Source: Candidatus Parcubacteria bacterium (GTDB taxonomy: Bacteria; Patescibacteriota; Minisyncoccia; Phycocordibacterales; PALSA-1337). Taken from it: 5,878 bases of DNA. The notes under the pieces were generated by a model. The model searched no databases and was not told where the DNA came from. It saw only the letters and a list, made by a program, of their open reading frames with translations. The stretch covers positions 1 through 5,878 of the forward strand of contig JAHFMA010000034.1 of the NCBI GenBank assembly GCA_023264475.1. Direction: 5' to 3'. The translations under genes were made by a program, and so were the position numbers. Below, one piece after another: positions 1 through 4,407 of the stretch (the stretch's first letter is position 1; every line of letters begins with the position of its first letter).

Positions 1-227
1 GACGTCGGCGGGGTCTTGAGCTTGAAATCGTAGGTGCGGTCCTCGTAGACGGAGATGACGACCGGGATCATGTCGCCCATCATATTCTTGGTAGCCTCAT
101 TGAACTTCTTGGTGAAGTCGCCGATGTTGACGCCGGCCTGACCGAGGGTCGGACCGAGCGGAGGCGCAGGAGTGGCCTTGCCGGCTGGGGCGATGACTTT
201 GACTGTTTTGACTATCTTCTTGGCCAT
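1..227 (-). CDS. rplK: 50S ribosomal protein L11, N-terminal part (cut by window edge)
   Basis: This is the first 75 codons or so of ribosomal protein L11, a large-subunit protein that binds the GTPase-associated region of 23S rRNA and contacts elongation factors. The translation begins [20 protein letters not shown]. It continues through the family-typical [21 protein letters not shown] stretch at about residues 23-43 (proline-rich switch and N-terminal domain) and [10 protein letters not shown] near residue 60. The C-terminal RNA-binding domain lies beyond position 1. The ATG at 227 is the normal L11 start. It follows the nusG stop by 20 nt, with only a weak AAGGT that overlaps the nusG stop as a possible ribosome binding site. 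The order secE-nusG-rplK is the conserved bacterial arrangement, so cotranscription from the promoter at 1024-1052 is likely. Identification is secure. Confidence 0.97.
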   Translation of the reverse strand, partial: MAKKIVKTVKVIAPAGKATPAPPLGPTLGQAGVNIGDFTKKFNEATKNMMGDMIPVVISVYEDRTYDFKLKTPPT

Positions 228-247
228 GTGAGTGTGTTGAGGTTACC

Positions 248-793
248 TTATACTTTCTTAACTTGCAAGAAATCGAGCTCGACGGGGGTCTCGCGGCCGA
301 ACATGGAGACCAGGACCTTGATCTTGCCGCGCTGAGTGTCCACCTCTCCGACTTTGCCCTCGAAGTCCTTGAACGGGCCGTCCGCGACCTTGACGAGGTC
401 GCCCGGGACGAGGTCGATCATATGCTGGGTCTCGCCGTTGTTCATGCGGGCAAAGAGCGAGTCGACTTCGGCTTTCTCGAGAGGCACCGGGAAGACGCCT
501 GAGCCGACGAAGCCGGTCACGCGGGGGGTGTTGCGGACAACGTACCAGGAATCATCGGTGACGATCATATCCACGAGCACGTAGCCTGGGTAGATCTTCT
601 CCTCCTCTTCGACGCGCTTGCCGCCCTTGACCTTGATCTTCTTCTCGGTCGGAACGATCACAGCGAAGATCTTGTCCTCCATGCCGAGAGACTCGATGCG
701 CTGTTTGAGGTTGCGGGCCACGGCGTTCTCATACCCTGCATAGGTGTGGATGGCGTACCAGGCGCGCTCTCCGGTTGTGTGCTGTTTGGCCAT
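248..793 (-). CDS. nusG: transcription termination/antitermination factor NusG
   Basis: NusG is the universal elongation factor that binds the RNA polymerase clamp and links transcription to Rho or to the ribosome. The 181-aa length is typical. The NGN domain spans about residues 10-115, with WYAIHTYAGYE at 12-22, YPGYVLV at 68-74 and VRNTPRVTGFVG at 86-97. The KOW domain follows at about 129-181, with GDLVKVADGPFKDFEGKVGEV and the terminal LDFLQVKKV. The family's usual FPGY motif reads YPGY here, a mild change. The ATG at 793 lies 9 nt after the secE stop. No Shine-Dalgarno is visible there (the sequence before it is TCAAACAAC), so translation probably depends on coupling to secE or on an SD-independent start. 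All nine arginines use CGC, a useful reference for codon use in this genome. Confidence 0.98.
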   Translation of the reverse strand: MAKQHTTGERAWYAIHTYAGYENAVARNLKQRIESLGMEDKIFAVIVPTEKKIKVKGGKRVEEEEKIYPGYVLVDMIVTDDSWYVVRNTPRVTGFVGSGVFPVPLEKAEVDSLFARMNNGETQHMIDLVPGDLVKVADGPFKDFEGKVGEVDTQRGKIKVLVSMFGRETPVELDFLQVKKV

Positions 794-802
794 GTTGTTT
801 GA

Positions 803-982
803 TTAACGGAAAAGGAGGGTGAGGAGGCGGGAGAATACGAAATCGCTCACTCCGAGGAGCGCTGAGGTGGCAAGGGAGATGCCGATGACGGCCGCCGTGA
901 AGCGGAGAGTCTCTGCGCGAGTCGGCCAGTTGACGTGGGTGAGCTCGGTGCGGGTATCCTTGATGTAGTTGAGTAATCTCAT
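803..982 (-). CDS. secE: preprotein translocase subunit SecE
   Basis: This 59-aa protein is the small single-helix SecE, which clamps the SecY channel in the plasma membrane. It begins MRLLNYIKDTRTELTHVNWP. The amphipathic cytoplasmic helix with the ELTHVNWPTR signature (residues 13-22) matches the usual ELKKVxWPTR motif. One hydrophobic transmembrane segment follows at about 28-58, ending in LLTLLFR and a TAA stop. The length is near the minimum for bacterial SecE. The position just before nusG and rplK supports the call strongly. No Shine-Dalgarno precedes the ATG: the 12 nt before it are AATACGAAAAAC. An intrinsic-terminator-like hairpin ends about 12 nt upstream of the start, so expression of the whole block may be attenuated. 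Confidence 0.95.
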   Translation of the reverse strand: MRLLNYIKDTRTELTHVNWPTRAETLRFTAAVIGISLATSALLGVSDFVFSRLLTLLFR

Positions 983-994
983 GTTTTTCGTATT

Positions 995-1012
995 AAAAAA
1001 CCCCTGCGGGGT
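995..1012 (-). terminator. intrinsic terminator-like hairpin in the secE leader
   Basis: On the minus strand ACCCC-GCA-GGGGT forms a 5-bp GC-rich stem with a 3-nt loop, followed at once by six T residues (995-1000). It lies downstream of the promoter at 1024-1052 and just upstream of the secE start. Any transcript of the secE-nusG-rplK block from that promoter must pass through it. The stem is short, so efficiency is uncertain. It could be an attenuator, a 5'-end stabilising hairpin, or a backstop for readthrough from the upstream gene. Confidence 0.6.
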
Positions 1013-1023
1013 ATTACCTGACC

Positions 1024-1052
1024 AGAATATACCCGAATCGGCAAGAAGTCAA
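1024..1052 (-). promoter_or_regulatory. sigma70-type promoter for secE-nusG-rplK
   Basis: On the minus strand TTGACT (1047-1052) matches the -35 consensus at five of six bases. It is followed after 17 bp by TATTCT (1024-1029), four of six matches to TATAAT. An alternative -10, TATATT (1026-1031), would have a 15-bp spacer. The predicted start is near 1017-1019, giving a leader of about 36 nt. The promoter sits between the terminators of the upstream gene and secE, exactly where one is needed. Confidence 0.7.
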
Positions 1053-1061
1053 ATCGACGTG

Positions 1062-1099
1062 GAAATAAAGCCCCGCCATTTCGTAAGAAAGTGCGGGGC
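1062..1099 (-). terminator. intrinsic terminator after the 206-aa gene
   Basis: The minus strand carries GCCCCGC (1093-1099) and GCGGGGC (1070-1076), a 7-bp GC stem. An inner TTTC/GAAA stem closes the loop. The T-rich tail TTTATTT (1063-1069) follows directly. It is placed and oriented to end the transcript of the gene at 1151-1771 and to insulate the secE promoter. Confidence 0.85.
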
Positions 1100-1110
1100 C
1101 AAGGACTAAG

Positions 1111-1130
1111 TATAAAGGACCAAAAGGTCC
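1111..1130 (-). terminator. weaker upstream terminator hairpin, tandem with the next
   Basis: On the minus strand GGACC-TTTT-GGTCC forms a 5-bp stem with a 4-nt loop, followed by TTTATA. It lies about 20 nt after the TAG stop of the 206-aa gene and just before the stronger hairpin at 1062-1099. The pair looks like a tandem terminator, though the T tract is short. Confidence 0.45.
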
Positions 1131-1150
1131 AAGAAATTTAGCGCTGAGAA

Positions 1151-1771
1151 CTACTTGCGAACACCGGCGAACCACCACCCGTCGTGCCAGTCGTTGTCGC
1201 TACGGCGGACGCTCACCTCGCGCTCGTCGTCCCAACGGTAGAACGTGGCGTAGCACCAGTTGCCCTTGGCATCTTTCCAATGAGTGCCGTGAGGCTTCTC
1301 ATCGGCGAAGGCGGGGTCGGCTTCATTCACGGCGGCGACAGAGATCGGATCGGCGGGCTTGAGGCCACGCAGTTCGAACTCCTTTTCGAGGTCGTCATCG
1401 GAGATGAAACCGTTGCGCTCCGAGAGGTCGGGTTTGAAAAACACGACTTCAACTTCGTCGCCTTCACCTTTCGGCATCGCATCCACGACCTTGCGGTCTG
1501 TGTACTGCGCGCGGCCGGTGGCCTCGATCGCCTCTTGCTGAGAGCGACCGCGATTCACCTTGGCGGTGCGGACGATGAGGTTCGAGACCGCTTCAGCGCG
1601 TTCGCGGAAGGGAGTGAACATCATCATTCCGAGATTCTCGACACCGAGAACCTGTTGAGCGACATCCGAGGTGATCTCGGAACGATGCTTGCGCATCGCG
1701 TCGCGGAGTTTGTTGACGGCGTTTTCGATTTGGCCGTCGGTCATTTCGGCTGCAGTCATGATCTGTGTCAT
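1151..1771 (-). CDS. hypothetical protein with tryptophan-rich C-terminus
   Basis: Function not recognised. The 206-aa product has no signal peptide or membrane segment, so it is probably cytoplasmic. The first 100 residues or so are charged and look helical (QIENAVNKLRDAMRKHRSEI at 14-33). A middle part at about 100-140 holds GDEVEVVFFKPDL and the acidic ISDDDLEKEFELRGLKP. The last 45 residues are rich in aromatics: THWKDAKGNWCYATFYRW, then the end DNDWHDGWWFAGVRK, with six tryptophans in total. The tail resembles, from memory, the ends of hypothetical proteins in Patescibacteria, and its pattern of W, R, D and N recalls variable tails of diversified proteins; neither is verified. The ATG at 1771 is chosen because AAAGGA lies 7 nt upstream; later Met codons at residues 5 and 10 have no such site. 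It is a single-gene unit with a consensus promoter, a long structured leader and tandem terminators. Its arginine codons are nearly all CGN, like the housekeeping genes. Confidence 0.85.
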   Translation of the reverse strand: MTQIMTAAEMTDGQIENAVNKLRDAMRKHRSEITSDVAQQVLGVENLGMMMFTPFRERAEAVSNLIVRTAKVNRGRSQQEAIEATGRAQYTDRKVVDAMPKGEGDEVEVVFFKPDLSERNGFISDDDLEKEFELRGLKPADPISVAAVNEADPAFADEKPHGTHWKDAKGNWCYATFYRWDDEREVSVRRSDNDWHDGWWFAGVRK

Positions 1772-1778
1772 GGTGTCA

Positions 1779-1784
1779 TCCTTT
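1779..1784 (-). promoter_or_regulatory. ribosome binding site of the 206-aa gene
   Basis: AAAGGA on the minus strand sits 7 nt before the ATG at 1771, ideal Shine-Dalgarno spacing. It decides the start. It is notable because most other genes here have none. A CCUCCU stretch in the same leader (1809-1814) could pair with its AGGA. Confidence 0.75.
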
Positions 1785-1828
1785 CGTATTTAATTTCCCT
1801 CTACGCCGAGGAGGCACTATGGGCCGGT

Positions 1829-1880
1829 ATGGTCATAGCGAGGAGAGGCCCAAGATTGAGCCGCTTTTCGCTATGACCAT
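1829..1880 (-). promoter_or_regulatory. long hairpin in the leader of the 206-aa gene (inverted repeat)
   Basis: A perfect 13-bp inverted repeat is present: ATGGTCATAGCGA at 1829-1841 and TCGCTATGACCAT at 1868-1880, separated by 26 nt. In the minus-strand RNA the loop can fold further. Five unpaired bases on each side flank an inner GGCUC/GGGCC stem (with one G-U pair) capped by a 6-nt loop. The element lies about 35-85 nt after the predicted transcription start and 57 nt before the start codon. There is no T tract, so it is not a terminator. It could be a structured regulatory RNA, or a DNA operator for a dimeric regulator. No known riboswitch class was recognised. Confidence 0.6.
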
Positions 1881-1920
1881 TCGCAAGTTAGATTTCAAGG
1901 AACTCCCTGATTCGCCCACT

Positions 1921-1950
1921 ATTATACACCACATAATGCCAACTTGTCAA
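1921..1950 (-). promoter_or_regulatory. consensus sigma70 promoter of the 206-aa gene
   Basis: On the minus strand a perfect TTGACA (1945-1950) and a perfect TATAAT (1921-1926) are separated by 18 bp. The predicted start is near 1914, which leaves an untranslated leader of about 140 nt before the ATG at 1771. This is the best promoter match in the window. Together with the leader hairpin and ribosome binding site it explains the 240-nt gap between the 206-aa gene and the SIMPL gene. Confidence 0.85.
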
Positions 1951-1956
1951 CTAGTG

Positions 1957-1984
1957 CAAAAGCGCCCGCTTTGGGCGGGCGCTT
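1957..1984 (-). terminator. strong intrinsic terminator after the SIMPL gene
   Basis: The minus strand has AAGCGCCCGC (1975-1984), a 5-nt loop, and GCGGGCGCTT (1960-1969), a perfect 10-bp GC-rich stem. The T run is TTTT (1958-1961), two of whose bases belong to the stem. It lies about 28 nt after the TAA stop of the gene at 2012-2815, right before the promoter of the next gene. The short T run is the only weak point. Confidence 0.8.
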
Positions 1985-2011
1985 CGTGCCATTCATGCCT
2001 ATATGAGGCTC

Positions 2012-2815
2012 TTATCGGATCTCGTAGGAGATCGAGACGTTGCTGGTGATCTTCTGCTCGCCAGCCGGGACTTCCGGGACGGCGACAGCGCCAGCAGAGC
2101 TCATCACCTTGGAATCCATGGAGTACATGAGCGCGCGAGGGACGCTGTTATTCTCGGAGAAGCTAATGATGCGGACGAGCTTGACGCCGAGCTGTTTGGC
2201 GAGCGACTCAGCCTTGGCTTGGGCGGCGGCGATGGCCTTGGCGCGAGCTTCGGCTTGGACGGCCTCGGGCTTGTCGACCGCGAAGGTCAGGCCATTCACA
2301 TTCTCGACCTCGAGAGCGCCGATCGTCGAGAAGATAGCGCCGGCCTTGGAGAGGTCGCGTACCTTGATCTGGATGGTCTGGCTCACGTCATAGCCGGTGA
2401 GGATGGACTTGCCACCCGGGCAATATGACACTGCGGAAGACGAGCTATAAGCCGGGCAGACGGCGCTCTGATACTCATAATGCGGGTTGATATTGTAGGA
2501 CTGGGTCTGGATGTCCTTGTCAGCGATACCGGCGTCGCGCACAGCCTTGAGAGCGGCGTTGGTCTTGGTTGTGGCCTTGGTCTGAGCATCGGCGACCGTC
2601 TTGGCATTCTCATTGACCGTGAAGGAGAAGGTGGCGATATCCGGGGCAGACACAGCATCGCCGGAGCCGTCGACACTGATCATGCTGGTCGCATCTGTGC
2701 CGTGACCGACATAACCGATCTCTTTGATGGTCTTTATGGAAAGCACAGCTAGGAAAGCGGTGAGCAAAATAGCCGCCATCGAGAGCGAGCTCCAAAGGTT
2801 CTTGTTGATATTCAT
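2012..2815 (-). CDS. SIMPL (DUF541) domain protein, membrane-anchored
   Basis: This 267-aa protein has one hydrophobic N-terminal segment (about residues 9-26, MAAILLTAFLAVLSI) with basic residues near both ends, fitting a signal anchor or uncleaved signal peptide. The rest would be outside the membrane. The SIMPL/DUF541 domain covers about 45-267. It starts with ISVDGSGDAVSAPDIATFSF, where GxGxVxxxPDxA is the family hallmark. It goes on with an NxxVxxAxxxGI-like helix (AALKAVRDAGIADKDIQT), GYDVSQTIQIKVRDL, the alanine-rich helix AEARAKAIAAAQAKAESLA, and the final SNVSISYEIR. Members form oligomeric shells and have been linked to oxidative stress in some bacteria; the role here is unknown. 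C120 and C132 flank a serine-rich loop and could form a disulfide. The start follows an A/T-rich leader with no Shine-Dalgarno. It lies 51 nt after folD and may be cotranscribed with it. Confidence 0.92.
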   Translation of the reverse strand: MNINKNLWSSLSMAAILLTAFLAVLSIKTIKEIGYVGHGTDATSMISVDGSGDAVSAPDIATFSFTVNENAKTVADAQTKATTKTNAALKAVRDAGIADKDIQTQSYNINPHYEYQSAVCPAYSSSSAVSYCPGGKSILTGYDVSQTIQIKVRDLSKAGAIFSTIGALEVENVNGLTFAVDKPEAVQAEARAKAIAAAQAKAESLAKQLGVKLVRIISFSENNSVPRALMYSMDSKVMSSAGAVAVPEVPAGEQKITSNVSISYEIR

Positions 2816-2866
2816 ATTTATTTATTATTAGTAACAGGTATCTAAGACGCTCTAAATGATAACTTC

Positions 2867-3742
2867 TTACACGCGAGCGCACAAATCGACGAGATTCTCG
2901 ATGAGGCCGAGCACGGTCATGGGGCCGACTCCCCCGGGGACAGGCGTGATAGCTCCGGCATCGCCTAGCGCCGGCAGGACCGCCGCGAAGTCGACGTCGC
3001 CGACGAGCTTGCGGCCGGGGATCTCTTCTTCGAGCTTCTCGCGCTTGGCGTCGTTGATGCCGACGTCTATGACCACAGCGCCTTCGTGCACATGGCCGGG
3101 ACCGATGAGCGCGGGACGGCCGGCAGCCACGATGAGGACGTCGGCCTTCTTGGTCTCTTGGGCCAGGTCGGCAGTGCGAGAATGGCAAATGGTCACTGTG
3201 GCGTTCTCATTCAAGGCCAGAGCGGCCAAGGGCTTGCCGACGAGCATAGAGCGGCCGACCACGACGACATGCTTGCCGAAGAGGCTGAGCTTGTAGTGCT
3301 CCAAGAGCTCCTTCACGCCGCGAGCGGTGGCCGGCATGATGGCGTCTTCCCTGCCCTCGAGCCAATGCTTCACATTGAGTGCAGTCAGGCCGTCGGCGTC
3401 TTTGCGCGGGTCGATGGCTTCGATGACAGCATCCTGATCTATCGTGATAGGCAAAGGCAGCTGCACGATGATCCCATGAATGTCGTGGCTAGCATTGCAT
3501 TCCTGCACTGACTTGATGACATCTGCTTGTGAGGCATCCTCGGAAAGATGGATATGGCGGGTCTTGGCGCCGACCTTCACGGCAAAGGCGGATTTGGCCT
3601 TGATGAAGGCTGTAGAGTCTGGCCGATCGCCGACTTGGATGATGGCGAGGGTCGGTGGCGCGATCAGAGCCTTGATCCTGGCCTGAAGAGCGGGCATGTA
3701 GGCCTCGCGCGCGGCGCGGCCATCGATGATGAGGGCTGGCAT
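2867..3742 (-). CDS. folD: bifunctional methylenetetrahydrofolate dehydrogenase / methenyltetrahydrofolate cyclohydrolase
   Basis: FolD interconverts 5,10-methylene-, methenyl- and 10-formyl-tetrahydrofolate in the cytoplasm, using NADP. The 291-aa length is normal. Family landmarks are VQLPLP (93-98), DADG (115-118, usually DVDG), VVVGRSMLVGKPLA (160-173, NADP-binding loop), VTICHSRT (183-190) and ITPVPGGVGPMT (265-276). The catalytic lysine appears to be K50 in the segment STAFIKAKS. The tyrosine four residues before it in E. coli FolD (Y50) is F46 here. The usual PCTPxG motif reads PATARG (137-142), a further departure. The ATG at 3742 is chosen because the protein then starts as FolD does (MPALIIDGRAARE); the reading frame stays open to 4135, but the extra 131 residues resemble nothing and overlap the plus-strand gene. 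No Shine-Dalgarno is visible. It stands divergent to the 180-aa gene. Confidence 0.95.
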   Translation of the reverse strand: MPALIIDGRAAREAYMPALQARIKALIAPPTLAIIQVGDRPDSTAFIKAKSAFAVKVGAKTRHIHLSEDASQADVIKSVQECNASHDIHGIIVQLPLPITIDQDAVIEAIDPRKDADGLTALNVKHWLEGREDAIMPATARGVKELLEHYKLSLFGKHVVVVGRSMLVGKPLAALALNENATVTICHSRTADLAQETKKADVLIVAAGRPALIGPGHVHEGAVVIDVGINDAKREKLEEEIPGRKLVGDVDFAAVLPALGDAGAITPVPGGVGPMTVLGLIENLVDLCARV

Positions 3743-3761
3743 AGCTATAACATAGCATATT

Positions 3762-3790
3762 TTGACATAGAATCGAGCCGGGGGTAGCAT
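3762..3790 (+). promoter_or_regulatory. sigma70-type promoter of the 180-aa gene
   Basis: A perfect TTGACA (3762-3767) is followed after exactly 17 bp by TAGCAT (3785-3790), four of six matches to TATAAT including the two outer T residues. The predicted start near 3797 gives a leader of about 39 nt. The site lies in the 93-nt divergent spacer between folD and the plus-strand gene. I see no comparably good promoter for folD in the same spacer. Confidence 0.75.
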
Positions 3791-3824
3791 GCATCCAGAG
3801 TCACGAACTGCAATTTCAAAACAC

Positions 3825-3830
3825 GGGAGG
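3825..3830 (+). promoter_or_regulatory. strong ribosome binding site of the 180-aa gene
   Basis: GGGAGG ends 5 nt before the ATG at 3836. It is the strongest Shine-Dalgarno in the window, and it fixes the start codon. Confidence 0.85.
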
Positions 3831-3835
3831 CTACA

Positions 3836-4378
3836 ATGGAAAAGGCGAAGCAAGTCAGAGACATGCCTGTCACGGACCGGCCTCATGGCTATGTCTTTGT
3901 AGACAGGTCTAGGAAGGTCAATCACGGGATCTACTCTCATCGTTTCGAAGTCGTAGACATCGAAACGAACATAAGGTACGGCGAGAGAGACTTCACGTTC
4001 TATTGCCAAGTCTCGGACATGGACCGCATGGCCAAGACTTACGGCATGTTCGTCTTCTTGGATGAGAACGGCCACAAACTGCTCCTCATGAGCTCTATCC
4101 GCTATTGGGACAGGAGCCGTCTGACCGTCGAGCATGAGACGATCATCGCTGACAATAGGTTCGCCAATATCGCCGAAACCGTCGTGCTATTCCTGCATGC
4201 CATAGTGCACGAATGGTTCATCAGGGATTGCGCGCCGATGAAAAGCGACGGTTCCGGCAGATCAGAGGCGTGGTACAGGATATTCACTCAGACAGACACT
4301 GTGGAGATCACCGCCGGCTGCGGCGTCTCCATGAGAGCGCTCATCGCCATGGCGCACGACAACAACTCGCTCAAGTGA
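3836..4378 (+). CDS. hypothetical protein, 180 aa, single-gene unit
   Basis: I do not recognise this protein. It has no clear signal peptide or membrane segment. The first half looks like a beta-rich fold of alternating charged and hydrophobic strands (HGYVFVDRSRK, HRFEVVDIETN, RDFTFYCQVSD, KTYGMFVFLDE). The region at about 106-130 looks helical and holds ETVVLFLHAIVHEWF, where H121, H125 and E126 sit one helical turn apart; this could bind a metal but matches no signature I can name. Cysteines are C57, C132 and C162. The gene is clearly real: consensus-like promoter, GGGAGG ribosome binding site, and terminator formed around its stop codon. It is the only plus-strand gene and stands alone between folD and a convergent operon. 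Eleven of its 16 arginines use AGA or AGG, against 2 of 14 in folD and 0 of 9 in nusG, which suggests recent acquisition or a different expression class. Confidence 0.85.
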   Translation: MEKAKQVRDMPVTDRPHGYVFVDRSRKVNHGIYSHRFEVVDIETNIRYGERDFTFYCQVSDMDRMAKTYGMFVFLDENGHKLLLMSSIRYWDRSRLTVEHETIIADNRFANIAETVVLFLHAIVHEWFIRDCAPMKSDGSGRSEAWYRIFTQTDTVEITAGCGVSMRALIAMAHDNNSLK

Positions 4379-4393
4379 TTGAGCGGGTTTTTT
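4366..4393 (+). terminator. intrinsic terminator enclosing the stop codon of the 180-aa gene
   Basis: CTCGCTCAA (4366-4374) pairs with TTGAGCGGG (4379-4387) around a GTGA loop, giving 9 bp with one G-T pair, followed by six T residues (4388-4393). The TGA stop codon (4376-4378) is inside the loop, so the last codons of the gene form one arm. The reverse strand lacks a T tract after the stem, so it does not obviously serve the convergent operon. Confidence 0.9.
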
Positions 4394-4407
4394 ATTACAA
4401 AAAGGGC

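Noticed and set aside
1014..1150. tRNA or small RNA gene upstream of secE
   Set aside because: Some bacteria have tRNA-Trp here, but no cloverleaf or CCA-type end is visible; the bases are accounted for by two terminators and a promoter.
1184..1876. Long plus-strand reading frame of 230 codons
   Set aside because: It is the mirror of the 206-aa gene in GC-rich DNA. It has no ribosome binding site, and it covers the leader of the real gene.
1829..1880. Inverted repeat as an insertion-sequence end or CRISPR unit
   Set aside because: There is only one pair of arms with a 26-nt spacer, no transposase, no target duplication and no further copies in the window.
1819..2049. Possible plus-strand small ORF with GGAGG 4 nt before its ATG
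   Set aside because: It runs antisense across the inverted repeat, a consensus promoter, a strong terminator and the end of the SIMPL gene, and its translation looks random (basic, CW-rich end). The GGAGG is better explained as the complement of the leader's CCUCC.
3743..3761. folD promoter on the minus strand (TATGCT-like -10 at 3754-3759)
   Set aside because: No acceptable -35 lies at the right distance, so it was not listed as a feature. It remains possible that folD is nearly leaderless.
3743..4135. N-terminal extension of folD to an ATG at 4135
   Set aside because: The extra 131 residues have no FolD likeness and run antisense through the well-supported plus-strand gene with its own promoter and ribosome binding site.
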